Below, piece by piece: positions 1 through 7,964 of a stretch of DNA of 51,237 nucleotides (its first letter is position 1; each line of letters begins with the position of its first letter). Position numbers and translations under genes: made by a program. The notes below the pieces were generated by a model. The model saw only the letters and a list, made by a program, of their open reading frames with translations. It ran no database searches and was not told the origin of the DNA. The stretch lies in the NCBI GenBank assembly GCA_964487925.1, contig CAZASZ010000007.1, positions 1-51,237 on the forward strand. Reading direction: 5' to 3'. Origin of the DNA: RI-283 sp964487925 (GTDB taxonomy: Bacteria > Pseudomonadota > Gammaproteobacteria > SZUA-140).

Positions 1-265
1 CCTTTAACAGCCTGTTAATGCCAAGACATGTCGTTTACCGGAGCATCATGCTAGCACAACTGACCTACGCCCAGACCCTGTTCGCAAGTTAGCATCTGCT
101 GGTGCTGATACCGAAAGGCAAGGTGATTCCCGAGGGTGATGTTAATGGCTTCGGTATGGCGTGGGGAGAGGGAATATTGCAGGGGTATTAAAATGCACGG
201 AGTACCTTAGGTCTCGCATTGCAGCTGTCGCGGGGTAGGACCAATACTACCTATTGCCAAAATCT
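1..265. other. No gene recognised at the left edge
   Basis: I see no supportable gene here. A plus-strand reading of about 31 codons ends at the TAA near 187-189, but a TAG lies directly upstream and no start or ribosome binding site is visible. It could be the eroded tail of a gene outside the window. Confidence 0.4.
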
Positions 266-1015
266 CTAAGCTGCCAGCATCACATCAGTTGGCAGGCTGA
301 TTTCCATGGCAATGGGCAGGTGGTCGGATAGGAGGTGATCCAGTACGTGCACATCGTGCACTAATAGCGACTGTGAGGTAAGGATGTGATCAATTCTGCG
401 CACCGGTTTCCAGCTAGGGAAGGTCATCAGGTCGTGTGCCGGATCGCACAGGTTGGTGGTGTTTAGCAGATACATCAGTTCCGGGCTGTCGGGCGCGCAG
501 TTCAGGTCACCCATCACCACCACGTGTTCGTAATGGTTGACAATTTCGCTGACAAACTCCAGTTGCATGCGCCGCGAGCGTTTACCCAGCGCCAGGTGCA
601 AGATCAGCAATATCAGTGGATTCTCCGGTGTCCCATAGCTAACCACCATCACCCCGCGCCCGGGAATGGGTCCCGGCAGCTTGTAGTCATTGACTTCGTA
701 GGGCTGGTAGCGGCTTAACAGGCCGTTGCTGTGTTTGGTGATCTTGCCGATTTCGCGATTAGTCTGATGAAACCAGTATGGAAAGTCGCCCTTGTCGGCT
801 AAGTGCTCAATTTGGTTGATAAAGCTGCTACGAAAGCTGCCGGCGTCCACTTCCTGAAGGGCGACAATGTCAAAGCCGTTGGTGACTTCCGCGATGCGGC
901 GCAGGTTTTCATACAACTGAGCATGGGGGAAAACGTGCTTCCAAGCCATGGCGATGGAACTGCGTAGGGAGGTCGAGGCAATACCCACCTGGATGTTGTA
1001 GCTCAATAATCGCAT
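266..1015 (-). CDS. Endonuclease/exonuclease/phosphatase (EEP) family protein
   Basis: This 249-residue protein has the EEP metal-dependent phosphodiesterase fold (the family of exonuclease III, DNase I and sphingomyelinases). The motifs appear in order: LLSYNIQVG at the N-terminus, ALQEVD near residue 53 with the metal-binding Glu, GDLNCAPDS near 170 with catalytic Asp and Asn, RRIDHIL near 208, and LSDHLPI near 230 with the catalytic His. No signal peptide is obvious, so a cytoplasmic enzyme is likely. The substrate cannot be told: the family acts on DNA, RNA, lipids and inositol phosphates. The gene stands alone, divergent from the broken antitoxin gene at 1179. The fold call is firm; the function is open. 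Confidence 0.85.
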   Translation of the reverse strand: MRLLSYNIQVGIASTSLRSSIAMAWKHVFPHAQLYENLRRIAEVTNGFDIVALQEVDAGSFRSSFINQIEHLADKGDFPYWFHQTNREIGKITKHSNGLLSRYQPYEVNDYKLPGPIPGRGVMVVSYGTPENPLILLILHLALGKRSRRMQLEFVSEIVNHYEHVVVMGDLNCAPDSPELMYLLNTTNLCDPAHDLMTFPSWKPVRRIDHILTSQSLLVHDVHVLDHLLSDHLPIAMEISLPTDVMLAA

Positions 1016-1178
1016 GGATCGGTCCTGTGTACCGGTGTTGGTATCGTTTCAGCGGCAGGGAGCCTGTATTGTAAGAAAGCGCTTAGCTCCCAATTAATTA
1101 ACATGGGGGTGTCAGCTCAGATTAAAAGACTATTTAACTTGCAAGCGAATATTAAGGAGGTCTCAGGGGGGGCAACAA

Positions 1179-1413
1179 GTGGAGAGGCTGAGGGAAGAGT
1201 GCGAAGTCACGCCCTATCGTCTGGCCAAAGAAATTCATGTATCGCAAACGCGGATAGCGGATATTCTAAAAGGCCGGCGACCGCATTGCGTCTTGCAAAA
1301 ACTTCGGGAATATGGCCCAGTTTTGACTGAACCTGCAATCGCATTACGACGTGGAGGTGGCGCGCGATGCAATTGGCGACGAGCTGGATACCATAGCGAC
1401 TTGTGCAGCCTAA
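1179..1413 (+). pseudogene. higA: HigA-family antitoxin remnant (two frameshifts and a stop)
   Basis: Three frames read in succession rebuild a HigA-type helix-turn-helix antitoxin. From the GTG at 1179 one frame gives LREECEVTPYRLAKEIHVSQ followed by TRIADILKGRR, the XRE-like DNA-binding helices. A second frame near 1275-1296 supplies ATALRLAK. The third frame, from about 1303 to the TAA at 1411, supplies FGNMAQF, then a TGA at 1324-1326 where the family normally has Trp (FWLNLQ), then LNLQSHYDVEVARD and GDELDTIA. Two indels and one nonsense codon therefore break an otherwise recognisable gene. No HigB toxin is visible upstream, so an antitoxin without its toxin has probably decayed. Sequencing error could explain one defect, but three are unlikely. 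Confidence 0.8.
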
Positions 1414-1497
1414 CCGGCAGAGAGTAATGTGTAATACCGCAGTGCGTTTCACCACATCGGTATGTCCAACAGCAGCAGCTAAGTACAGGAGGGTGTT

Positions 1498-2019
1498 ATG
1501 TGTAACTTGGTACCAAATATGGTCTTCAAAACACGCGTTAGGGACAAGTCTCTTGGTGGTGATAATCCTTTTCGCTGGCAAGACGTGTCAACCGACGACA
1601 TATTTAGAGATAAGAATATTATAGTTTTTTCTTTGCCCGGCGCCTTCACACCTACTTGTTCCAGCACGCATCTCCCCGGTTACGAGGGGCGGTATGATGA
1701 GCTAAAGTCTTTGGGTATTGATGAGGTGTATTGCCTAAGCGTGAACGACGCTTTTACCATGTTCCAGTGGTCAAAGAACCTGGGCGTCAACAACGTGAAA
1801 ATGCTCCCTGACGGAAACGGTGATTTTACTCGCTTAATGGGGATGCTGGTTAAGAAAGAGAACCTAGGATTCGGGAGCAGGTCTTGGCGCTACTCCATGC
1901 ATGTGATTAACGGCGAAATTAAACGGATCTTTTCAGAGCCGGGGAAAATGGACAACTGTCCAGATGATCCTTTTGAGTGTAGCGACGTTGAAACTATGTT
2001 CGGATATTTAAAAGGTTAG
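1498..2019 (+). CDS. Peroxiredoxin, Prx5-like (AhpC/TSA superfamily)
   Basis: This 173-residue thiol peroxidase reduces hydrogen peroxide or organic hydroperoxides in the cytoplasm. The active site PGAFTPTCSSTHLPGY near residues 48-63 contains the Prx5-type PxxxTxxC with the peroxidatic Cys. SVNDAF near 80 and the C-terminal CSDVETMFGYL are also typical of the group, which includes the peroxiredoxin half of Haemophilus-type peroxiredoxin-glutaredoxin fusions. No glutaredoxin domain is attached here. An extra Cys pair in CPDDPFEC near 155-162 could resolve the sulfenic acid, which is inference. The AGGAGGG at 1487-1493 fixes the ATG start. It lies just downstream of the dead higA and has no operon partner. 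Confidence 0.9.
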   Translation: MCNLVPNMVFKTRVRDKSLGGDNPFRWQDVSTDDIFRDKNIIVFSLPGAFTPTCSSTHLPGYEGRYDELKSLGIDEVYCLSVNDAFTMFQWSKNLGVNNVKMLPDGNGDFTRLMGMLVKKENLGFGSRSWRYSMHVINGEIKRIFSEPGKMDNCPDDPFECSDVETMFGYLKG

Positions 2020-2123
2020 CTAACTCGAGTCGGAAAAATACGGGCGAGTTGGCAATGCTGGCGTCGTCTCCGGCGACCCCGTCAAGGGATTTGGTAGTTT
2101 CAAGTCCAATATGCCTATAACCA

Positions 2124-2456
2124 GTGAGAATGTCTCCGTTTCATTTCGAAGGAAATGAATGGTCATGGATGGATCTGAAGCTCTATCTGCTGGGGCCGGG
2201 CGATGGCTTCAATGTTCTGAACCTGATTGACTGTCATGGTCCGTACGATCTGCAAATCCGGACCCTTGGCGAGGTCGGGGTCCTATCCGCGCAGGTAGAA
2301 CATTGGTCGAGCTGGATGGATGAACTCTCTGTGCTGCTTCAGTCGATGGCGACCGTTGCCGCTGCCCGCATCGAAAGCCTCTGTCAATTGGCCAGCGATC
2401 CGGGTTTTGGCGACGGATTTCGAGATGATTGGCTGTTAACCGGTTCGGTGCATTGA
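2124..2456 (+). CDS. Hypothetical protein, 110 aa
   Basis: I do not recognise this protein. It is Trp-rich and acidic, with WSWMDLKLYLLGPGDGF near the N-terminus and VEHWSSWMDEL in the middle. There is no signal peptide or membrane segment. Codon use looks coding and there is no better overlapping frame. Translation could begin at the GTG at 2124 or the ATG at 2130; a TAA at 2118 excludes anything further upstream, and no strong ribosome binding site is visible. It converges on the Spy-like gene, with only 10 bases between the two stop codons. Confidence 0.5.
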   Translation: MRMSPFHFEGNEWSWMDLKLYLLGPGDGFNVLNLIDCHGPYDLQIRTLGEVGVLSAQVEHWSSWMDELSVLLQSMATVAAARIESLCQLASDPGFGDGFRDDWLLTGSVH

Positions 2457-2466
2457 GCCTAACCAG

Positions 2467-2943
2467 TTATTTGATCCCGCTGCGTTCAAGGACACCCATG
2501 TCGTATGAAATGCGCTGCTCTTCGGTCAGTGCATGGCGCATTTCAAGCAGGTGCGCATAGCGCAATCTCAGGATTTCCTTGTCGTAATTCAACAAGCTAT
2601 CGATCATCGCGTTAATCTTGCCCTGATTCGCATCGTCACTGATCGTGTAGACATTCAACTCTTTCTGGGCGACTTCGACCTTTGCCTTGACGACGGCCAT
2701 GTCGCGCGCCAATTTCAGGTGCATCTGATCGATTTGTTTTTTCTGTGCCTCGCTAAGGGTTTTTGACCAATGTTCCGCGAAATGGTGTTTTTTCTTATGG
2801 GGTGCGTCGTGACCGGGATTGCCATGCATCGCGTGCATGCCTTGCTTGTGGTGGCCCGGATGTCCTTCGTCGGCGGTTGCCGCGAGCGGAAATGCGAGGC
2901 TTAGCGAAAGGAGTGTGGAGACGAATAGAGAACTTGGTTTCAT
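2467..2943 (-). CDS. Spy/CpxP/CnrR-like periplasmic protein
   Basis: This 158-residue secreted protein begins with a signal peptide (MKPSSLFVSTLLSLSLAFPL, then AATADE) followed by a His-rich stretch (GHPGHHKQGMHAMHGNPGHD). The rest is helical with the Spy/CpxP pattern: LSEAQKKQIDQMHLKLARDM near 60-80 and LRYAHLLEMRHALTEEQR near 128-145. Such proteins are periplasmic chaperones or metal-sensing partners. The His/Met-rich head suggests metal binding, which is inference. I chose the ATG at 2943 because AGGAG sits 9 bases upstream; a longer frame to 3039 lacks this. The gene is alone on its strand here. Confidence 0.8.
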   Translation of the reverse strand: MKPSSLFVSTLLSLSLAFPLAATADEGHPGHHKQGMHAMHGNPGHDAPHKKKHHFAEHWSKTLSEAQKKQIDQMHLKLARDMAVVKAKVEVAQKELNVYTISDDANQGKINAMIDSLLNYDKEILRLRYAHLLEMRHALTEEQRISYDMGVLERSGIK

Positions 2944-3080
2944 GTGTGATACTCCTAGTAGCATTGTCGTGTCGGTCGTCAGGGCCCACGTAATCGGGAC
3001 AATAAGGATAGACCATATCTTGTAGTAGAGCACGAACAAAACCTCTCCTCATTCCTGAATCATTCTCCTAGTGTTGGGCG

Positions 3081-4031
3081 CTAGGTAAACTCGACCGGGC
3101 CTTGCGGCTTGGTATCGACCTGGAGGGTAAAAATATCTGGTCGGGCATAGTGGCCGGTGACATCGAGCGCACGGCGGGAGCTAATCGCGGCTGTAGGGTC
3201 GATATCGGCGTATAGCAGGCCCTTTTGCTGATGTAGCGGGCCGGCGACGATCTGGCCGCCAGGGGCGATAACTACCGAATCCCCCGGATTGATCCATTCC
3301 TCGGTATCGGGGTAGAGGGTCGACCGTTGCGGAAAGTCGGCGGGGATATCGCTGTTGGCCAGGACGACGCCGGCGCTGACCACCCAGCAACGTCCTTCAC
3401 GGGCGATATGGCGCAAGGTGCCGATCCAGTCGTCACCGCTGTCGTAGGTCGGCGCGACATAGATATCGACACCCTGGGCATAAAGGGCGTAGCGCGCCAG
3501 CGGCATATAATTTTCCCAGCAAAGCAGGGTGCCGATTCGACCCTGTGGCGTGTCGATGACACGCAGGCCAGAGGCATCGCCAAAACCCCAGACCATGCGC
3601 TCGGGATTGGTCGGCATGAGCTTGCGGTGACGGTTCAGCAGCGTGCCGTCCGGACCGATGACCACGACCGTGTTGTAGAGCGTTGCCTGTCCGCGTCGTC
3701 CCTCGCGTTCGTTCAGGCCACAGACAATCGTCAGTCGATGCTGTTTTGCCGCAGCGTAGAGTGGCGCCAGATCATCGGCGCCCAAGTCATTTGAACCCAG
3801 ATCGACGGCAGTGGTGAGCAGGCGGGTATGCAGATTCTCGCATAAAGACCAGTCGCCGCCCGGCCGCAAACGCCAGATCCAGGCCGGATAGCCGGCGATG
3901 AAGGCCTCGGGAAAGACCACCAGGTCGGCGCCGCCGGCCGCTGCTTCATCGATCAATCTAACCGCTTGCGCAATCGTCTTGTCGCGATCGAGTAAAACCG
4001 AGGATTCCTGAACGATTGCAAGTTTTGTCAT
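3081..4031 (-). CDS. Nitrilase (carbon-nitrogen hydrolase superfamily)
   Basis: This 316-residue enzyme probably hydrolyses a nitrile to an acid and ammonia. The catalytic triad is visible: Glu42 in VFPEAFIAGYP, Lys137 in HRKLMPTNPERMVWG and Cys171 in LLCWENYMPLARYALY. The CWEN motif and the WGxGD segment after Lys137 place it in the true nitrilase branch rather than among amidases. GAGG 9 bases upstream supports the ATG at 4031; the frame stays open further upstream, but those codons look non-coding. It follows a glutathione transferase and a methyltransferase on the same strand, with a 203-base gap holding a strong hairpin. The natural substrate is unknown; cyanide dihydratases are a related alternative. 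Confidence 0.9.
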   Translation of the reverse strand: MTKLAIVQESSVLLDRDKTIAQAVRLIDEAAAGGADLVVFPEAFIAGYPAWIWRLRPGGDWSLCENLHTRLLTTAVDLGSNDLGADDLAPLYAAAKQHRLTIVCGLNEREGRRGQATLYNTVVVIGPDGTLLNRHRKLMPTNPERMVWGFGDASGLRVIDTPQGRIGTLLCWENYMPLARYALYAQGVDIYVAPTYDSGDDWIGTLRHIAREGRCWVVSAGVVLANSDIPADFPQRSTLYPDTEEWINPGDSVVIAPGGQIVAGPLHQQKGLLYADIDPTAAISSRRALDVTGHYARPDIFTLQVDTKPQGPVEFT

Positions 4032-4103
4032 GGGCGTCGACCTCATGTGTTGGGAGACGAGGTCATCAAGTATACATTTGCCAGAGGCCGGCGTTAACGC
4101 GCT

Positions 4104-4138
4104 GTTGCCGCCTCCTCGCTTTTCTGAGGGGCGGCAAC
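4104..4138. repeat. Strong hairpin ahead of the nitrilase gene
   Basis: GTTGCCGCC (4104-4112) pairs with GGCGGCAAC (4130-4138), and CCTC/GAGG extends the stem inside, giving 13 pairs with one bulge. A T-run follows only on the plus strand (GGCTTGTTTTTG), where no gene ends. On the minus strand it falls about 75 bases upstream of the nitrilase start and could lie in its leader or block read-through from the GST gene. Confidence 0.5.
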
Positions 4139-4234
4139 GGCTTGTTTTTGAGTTACTCGTTGGATTGAAGGAACATCCCGTAGCAGTTGAACTCATCTGG
4201 ACGCTCTATTCGGTCCTATTCGAATATTCTATCC

Positions 4235-4825
4235 TTACAAATTGTTCTCGTTTAAAGTGCCTGCCCTCCGGGCCGCCGGGCGGTCAAGAATGCGCGCGAC
4301 GTAGGACTCAAATATGGGGCGTTTCTCAATCACGCCGCGCCTCATGCCCCAATTGAGTTGTGACCCCATATAAACATCGGCTGCCGTAAATTGTTCTCCA
4401 CAGATATGTGGGCCGGGTTCGAGGGTCTTTTCATGACTGCCAAAGCCAGCGAACCCGCGTTTGCTTTTGGGGAGAGTCCAGTCCAGCGTCTTGGCCGTGA
4501 TGACCATCTCCAGAGGGCCTGCGGCAAAGAATATCCATCTGAAATAGGGCGCGCGGGCAGGGTGGTTCGCCGGGGGGGGCAGGCCGGCTGCCGGAAAGCG
4601 ATCGGCAAGGTAGGCGCAGATGGCCACCGTCTCGGTGACGATGGCGTCGCCGTGTTTGAGCGCGGGGACCTTGCCCATCGGATTGATAGCCAAATAGTCG
4701 TCAGTCCTCATGGCCGGGCCGAATTCGACCCGGACGGTTTCGTAAGGCTGGCCGATTTCCTCGAGAAGCCAGTGGACGACTCGACTTCTAGACTGGGGGT
4801 TGGTATAAAAGACCAACTGATTCAT
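4235..4825 (-). CDS. Glutathione S-transferase family protein
   Basis: This 196-residue protein has an N-terminal thioredoxin-fold glutathione-binding half and a helical C-terminal half. The opening LVFYTNPQSRSRVVHWLLEE carries the likely catalytic Ser/Arg region. NPMGKVPAL near 50-58 provides the cis-Pro, and VTETVAICAYLAD near 65-77 is the SNAIL/TRAIL-like glutathione site with Glu-Thr in place of Glu-Ser. GEQFTAADVYMGSQL is the N-capping box of the helical domain. AGGAGG 9 bases upstream supports the start. It lies 52 bases after the methyltransferase gene and is probably co-transcribed. The substrate is unknown; detoxification is a guess based on the nitrilase next door. Confidence 0.88.
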   Translation of the reverse strand: MNQLVFYTNPQSRSRVVHWLLEEIGQPYETVRVEFGPAMRTDDYLAINPMGKVPALKHGDAIVTETVAICAYLADRFPAAGLPPPANHPARAPYFRWIFFAAGPLEMVITAKTLDWTLPKSKRGFAGFGSHEKTLEPGPHICGEQFTAADVYMGSQLNWGMRRGVIEKRPIFESYVARILDRPAARRAGTLNENNL

Positions 4826-4877
4826 TGTGATGATCCTCCTTGACTTGCGACTTTCCGTTCTTTGATTTGGCGGTTTG

Positions 4878-5480
4878 TTATTGTTTCGTGGCCGTCACCA
4901 GGAATACCGGATATTGACCGCTTTCCTTGTCGACCGTGTGGGCGGTATGGAAAGTGATTTCCGTGAAGCCATGGTTTTGCAGCACCGCACCCAATGTATC
5001 GCGCTCAAAGCCGAAATGATACACACCCTCTGTCTCCGGCGGGTGGAAGGAGCCGTCTTCCTTGTCGAGATCGGCCAAGGCGATCCTGGCTCCGGCGTCC
5101 AGGTGTTCTGTGAATTTCGCGATGAGCCGGTCGGTATCTTCGACATGATGCAGCGCCATGGCGCTGATGATCAGGTCGAACTTACCGAGCGCAGGCGAAT
5201 CCAACAGGTCCTGACGGACCACCTCGACCTTGCCCTGCAATTCCGGCTTGGCGGCAAGTTTGTCGAGCATCGACTCAGAGATATCGACGGCCGTGATCTT
5301 TTTGATATGCGGCGCGACCTGGGCGCTGATCAGACCGGTTCCCGCACCAAAGTCCATGACGCTCATTTGTCGATTCAGCGCCACGTGCTCAAGGATGGCC
5401 GCTCCGACGCCCGATGAAAGCGCCTTGATCATGTCATTGGTGTCCCAGTCTTTGGATTTTTCGTCGAATAGGTCGCTCAT
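4878..5480 (-). CDS. Class I SAM-dependent methyltransferase
   Basis: This 200-residue protein has the Rossmann methyltransferase pattern: motif I VMDFGAGTGLIS near 40-51, ITAVDISESML near 65-75, then DLIISAMALHHVED near 100-113 and LDAGARIALADLD near 128-140. This layout is typical of UbiE/Methyltransf_11 small-molecule enzymes. GGAG six bases upstream picks the ATG at 5480 over an in-frame start at 5501. It heads a minus-strand group with the GST and perhaps the nitrilase. The substrate cannot be inferred. Confidence 0.88.
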   Translation of the reverse strand: MSDLFDEKSKDWDTNDMIKALSSGVGAAILEHVALNRQMSVMDFGAGTGLISAQVAPHIKKITAVDISESMLDKLAAKPELQGKVEVVRQDLLDSPALGKFDLIISAMALHHVEDTDRLIAKFTEHLDAGARIALADLDKEDGSFHPPETEGVYHFGFERDTLGAVLQNHGFTEITFHTAHTVDKESGQYPVFLVTATKQ

Positions 5481-5736
5481 GTGTGCTCCAGGGTTTGGCA
5501 AAGGCGTTCAAATAAGGACCGCCCGCGAGGTGGTTTAGTTCCGGACGGTATTCATACTATTGATACGCGCCACGGGATCGGAGAGGATTGCACCTTGGCT
5601 TGTTGATGGGCGTAACCGGGGACAAACCACGATTTTAGCGTAGCAATACAACTGCAAGATCGCGTGTATAGTAAAAACCGTGGTCTGTGCCTTGTTGTGT
5701 CAGGCTGGCGGGCGTTTCTTCAATCAGGAATAATTG

Positions 5737-6984
5737 ATGGATATTATTAATATAATCGCGGTGCTCATTACCCTTTCCGCGCTGTTTGGTTATATCAATG
5801 CCAGGTTTATCGGTTTGCCTAGTACGATCGGGGTTCTTCTGGTCGCGCTACTGGTTTCTTTCTGCATTCTGCTGGCAGGAGCCATGGGGGTTGATGCCGT
5901 CACCAAGGCGGAAGATATGGTTCGGTCGATTGATTTTAATGAAACCTTGATGCAAGGGATGTTGAGTTTTCTGCTGTTTGCAGGCGCCTTACATGTCAAT
6001 TTGGACGATTTGTCAAAACAAAAAGGCGTGATTCTGAGCATGGCGACGGTCGGTGTGCTGGCGTCTACTTTTTTGGTGGGCGGTGGCAGCTGGTATTTGT
6101 TGAATGCCCTGGGTATCGAGATCTCACTTGTTTACTGCCTGCTTTTTGGGGCGCTGATATCGCCCACTGATCCAATCGCTGTGATGGGCATTCTGAAGTC
6201 TGCCGGTGCGCCCAAGTCCTTGGAGATCAAGATTGCCGGTGAATCGCTCTTCAACGACGGCGTGGCAGTGGTTGTCTTTATGGTGATTCTGGGCATCGCC
6301 ACAGGTGGTCATGATGTCGGCGTGGGTGACATTGCCATTCTCTTTATCGAAGAGGCAGTCGGCGGGACGTTGTTCGGGCTGGCGCTCGGTTACCTGGGCT
6401 ATTTGATGCTGAAGTCGATCGACGATTATCAACTGGAAATTCTGATTACCCTGGCGCTTGTGGTGGGCGGCTATGCCTTGGCCACCGAGCTGCATACTTC
6501 CGGCCCGCTGGCGATGGTGGTAGCCGGCCTGCTGATCGGCAACCAAGGCCGTATGTTTGCCATGAGCGACAAGACGCGTGAGCATATTGATCATTCCTGG
6601 CACCTGATTGACGATGTTCTTAACACGGTTCTCTTCTTGCTGATCGGTCTTGAGGTGCTGGCAATCAGCCTGGATCAATCCTCGTTAGTCGTCGGCGTGG
6701 TGATGATCCCCGTGGTGCTGATCTCCCGTTTTGTCAGTGTGGCCGGAGTGGTGGGATTGATGCGGCGTTTCCGCGACTTTTCGCCCGGGGTGGTCAAGAT
6801 TCTGACCTGGAGTGGCCTGCGCGGCGGGATTTCAGTGGCATTGGTGCTATCCATGCCAAAGGGGGATGAGCGAGACCTGATCCTGACCATGACCTATGTT
6901 GTGGTGATATTTTCTATCCTGGTTCAGGGGCTGACGGTAGGGAAAGTTATCCAAAGTCTTAGACCAAAAGTTCAGCAGTTTTAA
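5737..6984 (+). CDS. Na+/H+ antiporter, CPA1 family
   Basis: This inner-membrane antiporter of 415 residues has about 12 hydrophobic segments. It exchanges Na+ (or K+) for protons in pH and salt balance. The CPA1 signature is clear: GALISPTDPIAV near 138-149 and AGESLFNDGVAVVVF near 162-176, which carries the ion-binding Asn-Asp. TWSGLRGGISVAL near 361-373 is the conserved arginine segment. AGGAA six bases upstream supports the ATG at 5737; a TTG at 5734 is the alternative. The long cytoplasmic tail of plant and animal relatives is absent. The stop codon lies inside the first bases of a dispersed repeat, so the original C-terminus may have been altered. Confidence 0.93.
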   Translation: MDIINIIAVLITLSALFGYINARFIGLPSTIGVLLVALLVSFCILLAGAMGVDAVTKAEDMVRSIDFNETLMQGMLSFLLFAGALHVNLDDLSKQKGVILSMATVGVLASTFLVGGGSWYLLNALGIEISLVYCLLFGALISPTDPIAVMGILKSAGAPKSLEIKIAGESLFNDGVAVVVFMVILGIATGGHDVGVGDIAILFIEEAVGGTLFGLALGYLGYLMLKSIDDYQLEILITLALVVGGYALATELHTSGPLAMVVAGLLIGNQGRMFAMSDKTREHIDHSWHLIDDVLNTVLFLLIGLEVLAISLDQSSLVVGVVMIPVVLISRFVSVAGVVGLMRRFRDFSPGVVKILTWSGLRGGISVALVLSMPKGDERDLILTMTYVVVIFSILVQGLTVGKVIQSLRPKVQQF

Positions 6985-7215
6985 AGTCTTTTAGTAGGGG
7001 ATTTAAAATCCCACGCCTTTAGGCGGCAATGTTGCTTTTACTCCCTCGCCCCTTGAGGGGGAGAGGGTTGGGGTGAGGGGTGAAGGTTCCGAGGTTGTTT
7101 TATGAGCCCTCACCCTAACCCTCTCCCAGTTTTGGGAGAGGGGACAATCGGCCGATCAATCCGGCTTTTAGCCGTAACCCGAAGCCACTGGCTTTAGCCG
7201 GTGGAGTATTCACTT
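6980..7215. repeat. Structured dispersed repeat, copy 1 (non-autonomous element)
   Basis: This 236-bp sequence recurs almost unchanged at 19471-19714. The left end folds as GGGATTT/AAATCCC and CGCC-TTTA-GGCG. The right end folds as CGGCT-TTT-AGCCG and CCACTGGC-TTTA-GCCGGTGG. The middle is a long imperfect inverted repeat: GAGAGGGTTGGGGTGAGGG pairs with CCCTCACCCTAACCCTCTC. There is no ORF, so it cannot move by itself. Hairpin ends with TTTA loops resemble IS200/IS605-derived palindromic elements, which is inference. Confidence 0.85.
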
Positions 7216-7311
7216 CAACAGGTTATCGTTATATTTCACCCGCCCAACGGGCAGCAGGATGTGTAGGGTCCAAACACCTTGACCTACGTCCAAAGCGGAA
7301 GCTCCGCATGA

Positions 7312-7701
7312 TTATGGCGCCTTCCAATTGTTGAGCAGCCTGAATACAAATTTAACGTACGGGCCATCAGCCCCCTGATCGCTGTAATACCATAACTCGA
7401 CGACGTCACCAGGCTTGATCTTCAAAGGCTCGCCCAACAGTTCACGCACGTCGCTATAGGTGAAGCCAATTTTGAGGCGGCTCCAGTTGGACCCGTCTGC
7501 ACTGTCACCAGGGTTGGTGGGCGGAACGGCCTGCTGAATCGCAGCCTTAATCTCCGGCGATTCGATAGCGTCGAGACGTCGTTCCAATTTCCCAACGCGC
7601 TGGGACAACATCTCGACCTGCCGCTTCAACGACACATCATCCGCAGCATATGCCCCCGACACCGTCACAATGGAAAGAAATAAGCACAATCTAGCTATCA
7701 A
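7312..7701 (-). CDS. Secreted SmpA/BamE-like small protein
   Basis: The protein has 129 residues if translation begins at the TTG at 7701. GGAGG lies 7 bases upstream of that TTG, and the first residues form a good signal peptide ending in AYAADD. A coiled-coil segment follows (LKRQVEMLSQRVGKLERRLD, near 30-50). The C-terminal 60 residues match the BamE/SmpA pattern: IGFTYSDVRELLGEP, then a VELWYYSD strand and YVKFVFRLLNNW. BamE is an accessory of the outer-membrane assembly machine, but this protein has no lipobox and sits outside the usual fur-recN context, so it is a fold relative of unknown role. It is bounded by repeat copy 1 downstream. Confidence 0.7.
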   Translation of the reverse strand: MIARLCLFLSIVTVSGAYAADDVSLKRQVEMLSQRVGKLERRLDAIESPEIKAAIQQAVPPTNPGDSADGSNWSRLKIGFTYSDVRELLGEPLKIKPGDVVELWYYSDQGADGPYVKFVFRLLNNWKAP

Positions 7702-7964
7702 ACGACCCGCCTCCGCAAAAATATACCTAAAGGGTGGCGCATCCAGCCACTCCCAATACCAACCCAGGGATGATGACAACAATAACCGCCTTTGTGAAGA
7801 TTCGCCATAAACGCCCCGACGAAAGCAACTGTCGCAAAAGGGATGTCGTCCGCGGCAATTCCGCCAATTATCTTCCTTGCATGTCTTGGGCCGGCTATAG
7901 CCCTGGGATCTACCTTGCAATTATACAGGCAATAGGTGAAACATGGCTGGGTAACGAAGGCCAA
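7698..7964 (-). CDS. Possible small ORF coupled to the BamE-like gene
   Basis: A minus-strand frame of up to 88 codons (TTG at 7964) ends with a TGA that overlaps the TTG start of the BamE-like gene as TTGA, a typical translational-coupling arrangement. The product is Cys- and Gly-rich (KGGYCCHHPWVGIGSGWMRH) with a hydrophobic stretch (PFATVAFVGAF). I do not recognise it. No convincing ribosome binding site or better start is visible, so it may be chance or a gene remnant. Confidence 0.3.
   Translation of the reverse strand: MAFVTQPCFTYCLYNCKVDPRAIAGPRHARKIIGGIAADDIPFATVAFVGAFMANLHKGGYCCHHPWVGIGSGWMRHPLGIFLRRRVV

Noticed and set aside
100..189. Short plus-strand reading (VLIPKGKVIPEGDVNGFG-like) at the left edge
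   Set aside because: Only about 31 codons after a TAG, without start or ribosome binding site; cannot be told from chance.
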